A stretch of 64,000 nt of DNA from Malachius bipustulatus (GCA_910589415.1 OU342632.1:51263341-51327340); one strand, 5' to 3'. Shown: positions 46,750 to 58,362, counted from the stretch's first letter. Numbers and translations: made by a program. The notes: generated by a model from the letters alone, not told the origin.

Positions 46750-49478
46750 TGCAGCGTGCCTTGCACGCTACGTTTTCTTTTTCAAAATTTTAATTCTCGA
46801 TTTAGAATATTTTTATAAAGTTCAGAAAAGTTATGATTGACTGTACATTTTCGCTGATGTAGGAGGCTGTATTAGGCAAAGATCACGAACGAACACCTGA
46901 CAGCTATTAAGAAATCCTTGTCTTTGTTATTTAAGTAAGACGTAGAAAACATGTCTGGTCGATTTTCTGTCCCGGTTCTGGGTTTTCAGAGTTTGAAAAG
47001 TATATCATCTTATACGAATTAATTTTCCGCGTCTAATGAGACCACTCTCATCTTGCTACTCTAGATTTCCGATTAGTTATCCAGTTAAAACCTAAAATAT
47101 TATTTCTTTGGGTGTGGGTTAAAAAAACATGAAAAGATAGTTGAGGAAACATATAAAAAACTTGCGTTTTGTTCTGAGACACGACAGGCCTCGAGTATAT
47201 GCGGATTCACGATTGTGAAATTTAAGTTTGAATAAAGGGAGAGCGGGAGAGGTTGGTCGTACTGTTGAGAGTGTGCCGACGTCTAGGGCGAAAGAGCCGA
47301 CACCGTCGCGTGCGAGTTTTAAGTGTTGCATACTGTCAATGATGAGATTTGGAGTGGAAAGTAGGTCAACATTTTCGGTTAGACGGCAGAGATGGTGGTT
47401 GGGGCGCATGAGTGGCGTCACCCTAGAAAAATTATAAATGGAGGTAAAGGACGCTTCAGGTTCATTTTTCGGTCTTACTGCGGCAGATCATGTAGCCTGT
47501 CTACAAGTTCGTAAATTAGTATTAGTCCCTTGTGTGAGTTATTATGGTGAAGTTGTTTCCGTGAAAGATGCAGTCTTACGTGAGTAATCTTTTGAATTTA
47601 ATTTTGGTCATTATAACTAATGTTCGCTTTCTTGTCTTTACAGACAAGGGACGTGGGTTTAGACGTAGTCTTGGACGTAGTCTTGGACGTAGTTTTGGGA
47701 CGTGGGTTTGGACGTAGTTTTGAACGTAGTTTTGAACTTTAGTTTTGATTTACTTTTGAGTTTCAAGTTCTAGAATGTTAGGTCCCGACTTCCAGTTTTG
47801 ATTTTTAACTACTAATTTCCGATTTCCAGTTTTTGATTTCGATCTTTGAATTTCTAAGTTTTAACTTTTGATTCCTGAATTTTAATTTCGAACTTCTAGT
47901 TTCTGAGTTTTGAGTTCCAACTTTCAATTTTCTAATTTACACGAAAGTTTACATAAAGATTCGATCATGTGGAGGCTTAGGTAGGTACCTACCTAGGTAG
48001 GTATACTAACCTGTGTGAAGGGTGATATTTGAAGAAGCTTGGAGAAATAAAGAAGAGTGGTGGAGTTTAGTTTGTAGACATGGAAGGTTTCATCAGGCAG
48101 AGGTCCTAGTACGTTGATATTTGGTCATCACAAGGTAGCAGGGAGAGCAGTCCAGCTCATCCGGCACCTAGAGCATCCACAAAGGGGTGCTAACACCAGT
48201 GCAAAGGCAGTTCCAGCAACCATGCCGGTCTAGTCTTTGATCATCGCGCTTAGGTTAGAGGAACCTTAGTTCGTCAGTTTTTTGAGATGGAGTTTTGAAG
48301 AATAAGGTATGTCTTTATGAGTGAATAAACTTTTGCTATTTTCCGATAATCAAGAAAATTAAATAAATTCAAGTACAGTGTTTAATTGATTTCATCACCT
48401 ATGACTTTCTAAGTGAATTTGATTTTTGATAATATGTTATGAACTTTTATTGTGGTCAATGAGTGACTAATGTAATGGTTATGTGTAAAAATAATTTATT
48501 AAATTTATCGTGTGTGTTTAGGATTTTGAGTTAGAGATGATCATTTTGCAAATTAAATTTTGAATTTCAGATTTTGTAGGTAGATACCGATTTTTATATT
48601 GAAACTTTTGCTTAAGATAAATTTGAATTTTTGATAAATAATCTCTGATCTAACTCCGAGTTCTATTCAGAATCATACCTATGTGTTATAGTTTAGAAAT
48701 TGTTTAATAGAATTTGAGCTTTGGAAATTTTTATCTGAACTATTGAAATGATATAGGTACCTATCTTGAATTTTAATCATGTAAGTTTGATATCATTGGT
48801 AATAAGGTAATATTTATGTTTGAATATTTGAGTCAGGATTACTGATTTTGATTATTAGATTTATTGTTTAGGTATAAGATCTATTGGTGATTGCCAGTCT
48901 ATTGTACTGATGATGAAATTGATTTTAATAAATCTTTGTATTAAAATTCAACAATTTTAGAGTTTTGAGTATCAACCCTCCTCATGTTCTTTTAAATTAT
49001 TTATTCAATCAGTAGAGTAACATCAAGAATAAGGCGATATATCCTGGTATATTTTGGTGAGGTTTATTAATTTTTGGTTATTGTTTTTAAAATTGTTAGG
49101 AGTTACTACGGGTCCAGTCTGGTTCGGTGAATGCTGGATTTTCCAGAGGAAGGCCACATTTATCTGTCCCGGGCTGGATAATCACAACGAATCTTTTGTT
49201 TAAGTTTGGTTTTGGTTTGATACTTTGAAATTTTAGACGATCACTTTTCAAAATTTAAAATTTATTTTCTTTCGACATTTAGAATATTTGGGTGGGGCAT
49301 TCGAAATTTGATATGTCCTACTCGACAGGCCAATGTGGCTAATGTTACAAATTTGCCTAGTCACATTGAGATCTGTCAATAGCCACCTCCTTCCTTTCGG
49401 GGTTAAGGTAAGTGAATTATTATTTTTTTTATTGTTCAACTTTTTGAGTGGGAGTAAGCGAGGGGGAGGAAGGCTCCA
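46750..49478 (+). repeat. Gypsy 3' LTR
   Basis: 2729 bp, same length as the 5' LTR. I noticed two substitutions, in the AAATTTrAATTTTTGAkAAAT stretch near 48625. Ends CTCCA, followed by the ATCG duplication. Confidence 0.95.
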
Positions 49479-49482
49479 ATCG

Positions 49483-50204
49483 TCCTGTGCAAAAGGGCAC
49501 TATCCAAAATTTTCGAGTTTTTTCTATAAATCGATAGTATAGAACTGATGCGAATTTTTGGTATTTTTTCCACTTCATATTTTGTAGCCGTTTGCCTATA
49601 AAAAAATGAAAACAGATCTCGAAAAGCGTTGGCTCTTATGGAGCCAGGCGGTCTTCAAGAAGCGATATCTCCGTTCGAAGTGGCTGAAAAATTAATTCAA
49701 TTTTAATACTTCGGCTGTTTATCAACCATTATCTCAAAAGCGGTAGCTCTGATCGAAAAATGGTCTTATAAATAATTATTGCTCTATTATTTGTGATTAA
49801 TATGGTCTTACTTTCATAATTTTACACCTAATAATTAATGAGAAAAGTTATTAAATGTAAAGCGATGCGTAATTAAGACGCTCGAGTTCTCGCTCCAACT
49901 GTCGGCCAGCGGTCCGACTGCCGCATCACCCTCCCTCACCCTGCACTTCCCCTTATCCTCGTAATACGCCAGGATAGGTGCATAATAAGCGCGGCAAGTA
50001 ATATTATTTTAAAATATTATGGCTCTGTTTAATATCCATGAAACGTTATTTCTTGTAAATAATAGGTAAATATACAGGATCAATTAAATTTATTCCAGGT
50101 ATTTTCTCACAATGAAGATAATTTTTTATTATACATATCCATAAATACTATTTTCAGTAAAACAATGGAACAATCACTTCTAAATGCATGCAAAATTGGG
50201 GAAG
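49483..50204. repeat. Left inverted repeat of the DNA transposon, inner part
   Basis: Continues the arm begun at 34831-34954. It is the reverse complement of 52153-52870, including the GC-rich block GGCCAGCGGTCCGACTGCCG and ATTCCAGGTATTTTCTCAC. Non-coding. Confidence 0.9.
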
Positions 50205-50499
50205 AAGCGCTTCGCTTCCCCTCGCCCACAATCAACACAATAAAAATGGCGCTCGATATTTGAAAGCTCGAAATGTTAATAAAATATCCTACATCAAACC
50301 TAATGTTAAGTGTAAAATTTTAATTGAGATCAGCATCAATATCAGAAATCAGATATTCAATAATAATATTATTAAATATTATTATTTATTACTTCAATAT
50401 ATAAATCAGCTTCAAGCTTTAATACAGAATACATCCAAATCTTATATAGATAAAAATGATAAAAAATAAAAAAAGTAAAAAATTATTCACTATCCGACT

Positions 50500-52060
50500 C
50501 AAAAATAGTCTCTACTTCGGAGACGGAGGTAGCAGCTGACGAAACCGTAGCATTATTTCGTCAGGATTTTTGGCCCATGCAGCGACAAGATCCTATGCAA
50601 GTCAATTTGTTTTTTCTTACAACCACACCGCCTTGCTGTACAATCTGAAATACAAGCACAGTCATTAAGAAAAAAAGCATTTTGATATTATTATTATTAT
50701 GTTTGCATACCTTTTTTACATTGACACGTTGTTAAGAATGATGTCATTTTGGGAAAACTTGGTAATGTTTGGAAGACTGCAATGATTTGATTGTCGGCTA
50801 ACTTCCATCCGAATTCTGTGTAGTCTGGTAAGTCCTGGACAGATCGTAGACTATTTAACCAAATGTAGGTTTGATAATATGCACGAAGGCAATGTTGATA
50901 AAGGCTGTCTTCTGTTGGGGGGAGTTTATCTAAAGTTTTAGAAGCAGCTAATAAACCTCGCAGAAGATTTATAGAAGTTATATTTTCGTTTGCCGTATAA
51001 AGTTTCAGGACAAAATTGTGAACATTTGAGAAAACTGTTTTGTTCCATGTCTCTCCAAAATTTTCCAGAAGATAATGATAAGTTCCAACAAGTTTTTTCC
51101 CCAAAACCTGCAAATTGACTGCTTGTATCGCACCCTGTCAGTGCATGAAAAGCTGGGAGGTTTTTAATCAGGCGTTGGTCTAAATTGATTTTGTGTATGG
51201 GAATGAACCGAACACTGCCTTTTTTACCAACCTTCATCCACATTTCAGGAATTAAATGTTCTTTGAAATGTACCAGTAGTCATTCAATGATACATTTCTT
51301 ATACCCAGCTTTTTTTGCTGACAGAATGTACAGTAAAATTCTTGTATCTGCTTCCTCCTGATTTGATATCAATAGGATATCCAAGAAAAAATTACTTTTA
51401 TATTGGTGAACATCAGAGAATCCACCACTTGTTACAAACGCTATATTCTCTTCCGCTGAATGTTTTAATGCCTCATTTGACAGAAAATTGGTCAATTGTT
51501 TTTTTTTAAATGTTGAATTGATGAACATATTCCACTGATTAGGCAATGGAACGCTTCCAGTATCGATTATTTTATTTATTGAATCTGTGCCACCTCTCTT
51601 CATTCGAGTTGCATTTTTGATTGAATATTCTTCATAATGATCGAATACTAGGTCTATACGTTGTGATTTTATGTCACGCTTGAAGATTATTTTTGAGAAT
51701 ATTTTAGAATAATCGCCAAATGTTCTTGAATTTAATGGCTTACCTAGTTTCTGAACTACAGACATGCCATCAAATATGTGACAAATTTTTTCACAGCTAC
51801 TGCTGTTTAAAGTACTACTACTTCTCTCTTCTGTACTGTAGCTTTCGATTATTTCCCCTAAAGCACTTTTATTTGAGGGTGTAGCTAACATACCATTTGC
51901 AGCAAGCGACATGGGATATGTTGTTAGCTCATGTTTGAAAATTTCCTGGTAATCTATATTTCTTCCCATTTCTTTTGCCGCAAGTAGGTAACCGCTGTAC
52001 AATTTCTTGACCCTGCATGTGACTCTTGCTTTTCTGTTTGTTTTCAGTTTTTGACTTCTC
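50500..52060 (-). pseudogene. Transposon gene with XPG/FEN-like motifs and Cys-rich tail, broken
   Basis: The minus strand encodes a family common in invertebrate DNA transposons. From 52060 to 51280 it reads VKKLYSGYLLAAKEMGR, then LVFDHYEEYSIKNATRMKRG and SNQEEADTRILLYILSAKKA. At about 51270 a stop falls where a D-rich (DTDV-type) strand is expected; that motif is not visible. From 51243 come LPAFHALTGCDTSSQFAG, which resembles the GCD motif of FEN/XPG nucleases, and a helical region (LGKKLVGTYHYLLENFG, LWLNSLRS-type) to 50711. After a 66-bp intron a cysteine cluster follows (CQCKK / DCTARRCGCKK, then LTCIGSCRC in a shifted frame). The N-terminal half expected of a full protein is absent. 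The likely role is as transposase or associated nuclease, but I cannot name catalytic residues. Frames are broken at about 51270, 51110 and 50590. Confidence 0.65.
50645..50710 (-). other. 66-bp intron in the transposon gene
   Basis: On the minus strand, AAAAAAG is followed by GTATGCAAAC and the segment ends TTGTATTTCAG. Removing it joins CQCKK to DCTARRCGCKK in frame, extending the cysteine pattern across the junction. GT-AG borders and length fit a short insect intron. Confidence 0.7.
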
Positions 52061-52152
52061 CAATTGTAATTTATTCAAATTGTTTTTTTTTTTATTGGTT
52101 TTTAAAAGTCGTCGGTATCAATAATGTTGATAAAATTTATCAAATCTTCCTC

Positions 52153-53004
52153 CCCAATTTTGCTTGCATTTAGAAGTGATCGTTCCATTGTTTTACTGAA
52201 AATAGTATTTATGGATATGTATAATAAAAAATTATCTTCATTGTGAGAAAATACCTGGAATAAATTTAATTGATCCTGTATATTTACCTATTATTTACAA
52301 GAAATAACGTTTCATGGATATTAAACAGAGCCATAATATTTTAAAATAATATTACTTGCCGCGCTTTATTATGCACCTATCCTGGCGTATTACGAGGATA
52401 AGGGGAAGTGCAGGGTGAGGGAGGGTGATGCGGCAGTCGGACCGCTGGCCGACAGTTGGAGCGAGAACTCGAGCGTCTTAATTACGCATCGCTTTACATT
52501 TAATAACTTTTCTCATTAATTATTAGGTGTAAAATTATGAAAGTAAGACCATATTAATCACAAATAATAGAGCAATAATTATTTATAAGACCATTTTTCG
52601 ATCAGAGCTACCGCTTTTGAGATAATGGTTGATAAACAGCCGAAGTATTAAAATTGAATTAATTTTTCAGCCACTTCGAACGGAGATATCGCTTCTTGAA
52701 GACCGCCTGGCTCCATAAGAGCCAACGCTTTTCGAGATCTGTTTTCATTTTTTTATAGGCAAACGGCTACAAAATATGAAGTGGAAAAAATACCAAAAAT
52801 TCGCATCAGTTCTATACTATTGATTTATAGAAAAAACTCGAAAATTTTGGATAGTGCCCTTTTGCACAGGACGATTACTGGACGAATTTTTTTGGGGTAT
52901 ATTAATGACATAAGCTTCCATTTGCCACAGGTCGTAGCTTTTAGTCTTGAAAGGCCCACACATTTCATTTTTAAGCGACTTTCGAAGCTCTGAGCACTCT
53001 ACTA
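52153..53004. repeat. Right inverted repeat of the DNA transposon
   Basis: 852 bp facing the left arm. At about 52865-52890 it contains the sequence into which the Gypsy element inserted in the other arm, here unbroken with one ATCG (CGATTACTGGACG on the plus strand). Confidence 0.92.
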
Positions 53005-53127
53005 ATAGACATCATGTGCGTACAGTTTAAATACAAAATGAAAATATGTATTAACATTAACAATATTATAAAACAATTAGAATCCAAAGTAATCCAAAGT
53101 AATTTTTATAATGTACTATTTTAAACA
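53005..53127 (-). repeat. BEL/Pao 3' LTR, inner fragment
   Basis: 123 bp starting ATAGACATCATG and ending TTTTAAACA, identical to 58996-59118. It is followed by the G-rich polypurine tract (GCCGGGGGCA on the minus strand at about 53128-53137). Confidence 0.93.
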
Positions 53128-53175
53128 TGCCCCCGGCCTTGGAAAGACCCAGTATAGGGGATTTTCTAAACAACT

Positions 53176-56100
53176 TTAAGTAATGTCACTCATAGGCAAT
53201 GGACACAACTTAGAAAAACACCGTTTCACTTCACCAGTGGAAGTTTTTATTGTTGCAACTCGAGATAAGCCATCAGCTCCTGGATGTAGCTGTATTACTC
53301 GTCCCAACCTCCAATGTTGTGGGGGCAGCTTGTCGTCTTTGATGATAACTAGCGCACCAATCGCCAGTTCACCTTTTGTAGACTTCCACTTGGTGCGAGT
53401 TTGAAGTTCCGATATGTATTCCTTGTACCAACGGTTCCAGAAGTGCTGCTGCATTTGTTGTATTAATTGAAATCGTGACAGCCGATTCACTTGAATGTCC
53501 TGGATGTTGGGTTCTGTCAAGGCTACTAAGGGTCGTCCAATCAAAAAATGCGCCGGTGTTAACGGCGCCAAGTCCGAAGGATCGGCAGACATAGGAAATA
53601 GAGGCCTAGAATTAACAACCGCTTCCACCTGCACTAGCAAGGTGTAAAATTCTTCAAATGTTAGGTTAGAATGACCTAAAACTCTCTTAAGGTGTACCTT
53701 TACTGATTTCACTCCGGCCTCCCACAGGCCCCCAAAATGAGGAGAATAAGGGGGGATAAATTGCCAATCGATGTCTTCATTTATTAAATTTTCAGTTAGT
53801 TCCCCCTTGGATTTTAACAGAAATTCTCCTAATAATTTTAATTCAGAGTAGGCGGAGGTAAAATTTGAGCCATTGTCCGAAAAAATTCTGGAAGGTTTTC
53901 CTCGTCGTGCTATGAATCTTTTCAGCGCCAAAATAAAAGCATCCTTAGTCAGGTCGGTAATTAATTCTAAATGAATTGCTTTGGTTGCAAAGCATACGAA
54001 TAAGCCGATATAGCATTTGCTAATTTTGGAGCCACGACCTTTGCGGTCTTTAATCGAAAATGGACCGGCATAATCTATTCCAGAGGTACTAAAAGGTGGC
54101 CCTGGAAGGATACGTGGTTTTGGTAAATCACCCATGACAGGCTGAACTGAATTTGGTCTGTATCTAAAACAAGTTATGCATTCTTTGACAACTTGCTTTA
54201 CTGCATTTCGTCCTAAGATAGGCCAAAATCGTTCTCTAATTGCGGCTAATAATTGTTGGGGACCGGCATGCATTAGGCGAACGTGTTCATACCGCATTAA
54301 AAGTTTGGTAAAATAATGTTTCGAACATAACACGATTGGGTGTTTTTTGTCGAAAGGGAATTCCGAATGCTGAAGACGGCCTCCCACTCTAATAATTCCG
54401 TTAGCATCCAAAAATGGATGCAACCCTAGCAATCTACTTTTAGAGTTTAAAGGTGCATTTTTCTTTAAATCGTTAATTTCGCCAGGAAAGGACTGTTCCT
54501 GGGCTATCTTAATTAGATGATTCATGGACTCGTTTAATTCATTTACACTAAGAGAACCTGATCGAAGTTGAGTGTCCTTCAATTTGCTTACGCGCGCGCG
54601 ACAGTTATAGTAAAATCTCAAAGTCCAAGCAGTAATACGTTTCAGCTTCAAGAGAGATGAATAATTTTGAAAAGGGAACTGCAGTAGACTTTGTGTAGGA
54701 AAACCTTGTGTTTTGGTTCGAACTTCTGGTATCTCAACTACGGTTTCTGTTTTACTTTGAGGCCAATCAGATCGAGATTTTGATAACCATGCTGGCCCGT
54801 GCCACCATAACTTCAAATCCTTAATAATTGTAGGTTTAGCCCCGCGAGACAATATATCTGCCGGGTTATCTTTGCTGGACACATGTCTCCAAATATCGTT
54901 CTTAGAAAGTTCCTGAATTTCTGCTACGCGGCTACAGACAAAGGTTTTTAAACGACTTGGCTCTGTTTTCAACCATGCAAGAACGATGGTCGAATCGGAC
55001 CAAAACATTCGCTCATTTATGTTTATGCGCAATGCCTTTGACGTTTTATCCACTAACCTTGATAAAGTTAGTGCTGCACATAGCTCTAGACGCGGTAAGC
55101 TAACAGGCTTTAATGGAGCGACCTTTGTTTTTGCGCAAAGCAGGTTAACCGAAATATTTCCGCCAAAATCTACTGACCTTATAAATATACAGCCACCATA
55201 AGCCTTTTCGGATGCATCCGCAAATCCGTGAATTTCAATAATTTTATAATTCTTGCAGACGACATGCCTAGGAATCTTTAAATAATTCAGGGCAGATAGA
55301 TCAGCACGAAATTCGCGCCAGAATGTGTCTAAATGAGCAGGCAACCTTTCGTCCCAAGAAATTTTCTCTAGCCATAATTTCTGCAATAAAATTTTAACCA
55401 AAATTATGCATGGAGCTAGCAACCCCAGGGGGTCGAATATTTGAGCAATACATGAAAGAATGCTGCGTTTAGTAACGGTTTTATTTTCAGGCAATTTATT
55501 TGTATTATACATGAGCAAATCGGAATTAGGACACCAAATTAGTCCTAGAGTTTTTGCGTTTTCATCTGCACCGAATTCGATTACTTTATTAGGAGACGAA
55601 TCATTATTCTGAACGTATTTAAGAACCGATTTATCGTTTGAGTAAAATTTACGCAACTCGAATTTTCCCTGCTGTAATATTTCTGAAACTCCCTTTGCAA
55701 TTAATGCAGCTCCTTCTGCTGAATCAGCACCGCTCAACAGGTCATCAACGTAAAAGTCGGATCTTATAATTTCGGCTAGATCTGGAAATTTGCTTTCGTT
55801 CTCCTGTGCGAGTTGGATTAAGCAGCGAATCGCTAGAAATGATGCGGCAGTCGTACCGTAGGTCACCGTATTTAATTCGTACACGTCCAGTGAATCAGCT
55901 GGATCTTCCCGCCACAGTATGCGTTGAAGTGATCTCTGATCAGGATCGATCAAAATTTGCCTGTACATTTTTGCGACGTCCCCGGCTACGACGTATGGAT
56001 ATTGCCTGAATCTTAATAATATAGACAATAATTCGCTTTGAACAGCTGGACCGATTAATTGTAAATTATTTAATGATAGTCCGCTGGTCGTTGGCGCCGA

Positions 56101-58362
56101 AGCATCGAAAACCACTCTAACTTGAGTTGTGAGGCTCTCCTCACGCACCACCGCATGATGAGGCATATAATAAACAGCTGATTCCGTATTTCGATTTTCG
56201 ATTTTGCTCATATGACCCAGTTCACGGTACTCGCGCATGAAAGCGATATAATGCTCTTTTAACGAAGGATTTGATTTTAATTTTCTCTCTAAAGAAATAA
56301 ATCGTTGTTTTGCCTGCTCAAAAGATTCGCCTAAATTTTGAACCGAATTCTTTAGGGGTAGTTTAACAATAAACCTCCCGTCATCTGTGCGTTTTGTATT
56401 TTCAATGAAATGTTTTTCGCAAGCAATTTCGTCCTGGGAATATGTCTTTGTTGGAATGCATTCCTCAAGCTCCCAAAAACGAGATAGTTGATTCTGAATA
56501 TCCGAACTTTTACTGAAATTGCAATGCAGAACTGGCCCTTGCCCTCCTGGAACAGGACCAGACATCACCCAGCCAAACCTCGTCTTCTGAAGCAGAGGCT
56601 TATTTTGTCCTAAATGAATTTGACCTATGCAAATGAGTTTCCAAAATAAGTCTGCTCCTATTAGCAAATCAATTTTTTGTGGTTTGTGGAAGTCTGGGTC
56701 TGCTAATTTGATGTTTTTCGGAATATTGAAATTTGAAACATTCAATTTAATGTTTGGTAAATAACCAGTAATCTCGGGAATGACGAGTGCAGATAATTTA
56801 ACAGTAAAATCTGTATGACATGATTGCAAGACAACTTCGCATTTTGAGTCGATTTGTGTTGTGCTGCTATTTAGACCAACGACAGTAATATTTGTCTCAT
56901 GAGTGTTTAATTTTAATCGTTTACAGCAGTCATTAGTTATGTAACTCGACTGTGATCCCGAATCTAATAAAATTCGAACCGTATGCACATTGTTGTGTTT
57001 GTCCAAAATCTGAGCTAAAGCAGTTGAAAGTAAAACATTTTCGACAACATTGCTTGACGACAGCGAAGACGAAGTAACGGCTACGTTATTGGAATTTTCA
57101 GTAGTGTCTGCCTTCCTGTCGTAATCTATGTGCAACAGTGTGTGATGCTTCGAATTGCATTTTTTACAAGTAGTTCTACGACAGATTTTATTAAAATGCC
57201 CCGGTCTAAAACAATTGATGCATAACCGTAAGCTTTTGGTTCTAGCTACCCTTTCGCTTACTGGCAGTTTCAAAAATTCTGCGCAATTTTGCATATAATG
57301 ACTTTTATTACAAATTTTACAACTGATATTATATGTCATTGGTTCTTCACTTTCTGTGCACAAGAAACTTTTCGTATTTGACCTGAATGACCGTTTATCG
57401 GAATTGTTTATCTGCAAAGTTTCTAGAAGATCTGCTCTTGATTTTAAAAATGATTTGAGATCGTCTAGATCAGGTGTTTCGCGATCAGCCTTGTATTTTT
57501 CCCACTCTCTCAAAGTTACATTATCTAACTTTGTTGAAATCATATAAACTATAAGCGTATCCCATTGATTTGTGGGTTGCCCTAAATTGCTGAGAGCATT
57601 AAGATTTTTGGAGAGGGTATCAAGTATTTTTCTTATGCTTTGATAAGATTCTTTAGGTATTTGCTCTATATCAAAAAGAGCCTTAACGTGATTAAATATT
57701 AGCAGACGATTATTGTCATATCGCTCTAATAATGCTTGCCAAGCCACCTTGTAATTGCTGGAGGTAAATTCTAATGATTTAATTACTACCGCAGCACTAC
57801 CTTCCAGGGACGCCCTAAGATAATGAAATTTTTGTATTTCGGGAATGCTTTCATTTTGATGTATCATAGACTCATAGGTATCCCTGAACTCTAGCCAAGA
57901 AGCATATGAACCCTCAAATTTGGGTAATTCGATGACAGGTAATTTGACATAATTATTTGAAGGAACGTGAGGTGGAATTGGAACTTCATTGTTTTGGATA
58001 ATTGTTTTTGTTTCTGCAGACGTGGACGGTTTGGTTTCTGAATTTGTTTTGTTAAATTTTTTGAGAATTGTTTTCGCCTTTGATATTAATAGATAGAAAT
58101 TGTCTTCAAACGCTTCACGTTCTGCATATTCCTTTTCCAGTTCACTTTCCTTGCATTCACCTTCAATTAAATCTTGTATTTCTTGAAATTCGTCAATAAT
58201 CGTCTCGAATTTATTCGCTCTTACCGTTAATTCAACAATAGAAAGATCATCAATTTGCAATGTTTCCCCCGGTACTACTGTCTGAACTAATTTATCTAAA
58301 AATTTAGAAAATGACGTCATTTTGGCTTTTAAAGCGCCTCTTTTACGATTATTTTCAGCCAT
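53176..58362 (-). CDS. BEL/Pao polyprotein, 1728 aa, uninterrupted
   Basis: Single frame starting ATG at 58362. Residues 1-100: charged, coiled-coil-prone region. ~140-310: gag domain (DUF1759-like, LPKFEGSYASWLEFRDTYES). 348-360 and 381-411: zinc-knuckle cysteines (CKICNKSHYMQNC; CINCFRPGHFNKIC, CKKC). ~465: aspartic protease LLDSGSQSSYI. 745-905: reverse transcriptase with RVVFDASAP, VVAGDVAKMYRQILI and catalytic YVDD 871-874. ~960-1000: the SCIAQIFDPLGLLAPC segment typical of BEL/Pao. RNase H with D1048, E1093 and D1123. ~1360-1398: integrase zinc finger. Integrase triad D1430, D1496, E1548. 1600-1728: C-terminal DUF5641-like module (PLTPAHFLIGRPL, HWRLGRV). No env. Every checked catalytic residue is present, so it could be functional. 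It would make particles, copy the RNA and insert the cDNA. Confidence 0.95.
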   Translation of the reverse strand: MAENNRKRGALKAKMTSFSKFLDKLVQTVVPGETLQIDDLSIVELTVRANKFETIIDEFQEIQDLIEGECKESELEKEYAEREAFEDNFYLLISKAKTILKKFNKTNSETKPSTSAETKTIIQNNEVPIPPHVPSNNYVKLPVIELPKFEGSYASWLEFRDTYESMIHQNESIPEIQKFHYLRASLEGSAAVVIKSLEFTSSNYKVAWQALLERYDNNRLLIFNHVKALFDIEQIPKESYQSIRKILDTLSKNLNALSNLGQPTNQWDTLIVYMISTKLDNVTLREWEKYKADRETPDLDDLKSFLKSRADLLETLQINNSDKRSFRSNTKSFLCTESEEPMTYNISCKICNKSHYMQNCAEFLKLPVSERVARTKSLRLCINCFRPGHFNKICRRTTCKKCNSKHHTLLHIDYDRKADTTENSNNVAVTSSSLSSSNVVENVLLSTALAQILDKHNNVHTVRILLDSGSQSSYITNDCCKRLKLNTHETNITVVGLNSSTTQIDSKCEVVLQSCHTDFTVKLSALVIPEITGYLPNIKLNVSNFNIPKNIKLADPDFHKPQKIDLLIGADLFWKLICIGQIHLGQNKPLLQKTRFGWVMSGPVPGGQGPVLHCNFSKSSDIQNQLSRFWELEECIPTKTYSQDEIACEKHFIENTKRTDDGRFIVKLPLKNSVQNLGESFEQAKQRFISLERKLKSNPSLKEHYIAFMREYRELGHMSKIENRNTESAVYYMPHHAVVREESLTTQVRVVFDASAPTTSGLSLNNLQLIGPAVQSELLSILLRFRQYPYVVAGDVAKMYRQILIDPDQRSLQRILWREDPADSLDVYELNTVTYGTTAASFLAIRCLIQLAQENESKFPDLAEIIRSDFYVDDLLSGADSAEGAALIAKGVSEILQQGKFELRKFYSNDKSVLKYVQNNDSSPNKVIEFGADENAKTLGLIWCPNSDLLMYNTNKLPENKTVTKRSILSCIAQIFDPLGLLAPCIILVKILLQKLWLEKISWDERLPAHLDTFWREFRADLSALNYLKIPRHVVCKNYKIIEIHGFADASEKAYGGCIFIRSVDFGGNISVNLLCAKTKVAPLKPVSLPRLELCAALTLSRLVDKTSKALRININERMFWSDSTIVLAWLKTEPSRLKTFVCSRVAEIQELSKNDIWRHVSSKDNPADILSRGAKPTIIKDLKLWWHGPAWLSKSRSDWPQSKTETVVEIPEVRTKTQGFPTQSLLQFPFQNYSSLLKLKRITAWTLRFYYNCRARVSKLKDTQLRSGSLSVNELNESMNHLIKIAQEQSFPGEINDLKKNAPLNSKSRLLGLHPFLDANGIIRVGGRLQHSEFPFDKKHPIVLCSKHYFTKLLMRYEHVRLMHAGPQQLLAAIRERFWPILGRNAVKQVVKECITCFRYRPNSVQPVMGDLPKPRILPGPPFSTSGIDYAGPFSIKDRKGRGSKISKCYIGLFVCFATKAIHLELITDLTKDAFILALKRFIARRGKPSRIFSDNGSNFTSAYSELKLLGEFLLKSKGELTENLINEDIDWQFIPPYSPHFGGLWEAGVKSVKVHLKRVLGHSNLTFEEFYTLLVQVEAVVNSRPLFPMSADPSDLAPLTPAHFLIGRPLVALTEPNIQDIQVNRLSRFQLIQQMQQHFWNRWYKEYISELQTRTKWKSTKGELAIGALVIIKDDKLPPQHWRLGRVIQLHPGADGLSRVATIKTSTGEVKRCFSKLCPLPMSDIT

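Larger units (their letters stand above)
34955..49478 (+). mobile_element. Ty3/Gypsy LTR retrotransposon, 14.5 kb, intact ORF
   Basis: Two 2729-bp LTRs (TG...CA) flank a primer-binding site, a 1644-codon gag-pol frame and about 3.6 kb of non-coding 3' sequence. ATCG at 34951-34954 and 49479-49482 is the 4-bp duplication; the other transposon arm (about 52865-52890) keeps the empty site with one ATCG. The LTRs differ at only two positions that I noticed, so the insertion is recent and is the last event in the nest. Confidence 0.95.
34831..53004 (-). mobile_element. DNA transposon with ~850-bp inverted repeats (possibly Academ-like)
   Basis: The tips TAGTAGAGTGC and GCACTCTACTA are flanked by ATA (34828-34830; 53005-53007), and the intact BEL LTR at 58996-58998 has a single ATA, proving a 3-bp duplication. 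Without the Gypsy insertion the element is about 3.65 kb. Its arms (34831-34954 joined to 49483-50204, and 52153-53004) are reverse complements apart from about 40 bp near the tips. The interior carries the remains of one spliced gene on the minus strand. The short duplication and XPG/FEN-like motifs in that gene suggest the Academ superfamily, but this is inference; it could be another lineage with a 3-bp target. Confidence 0.85.
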
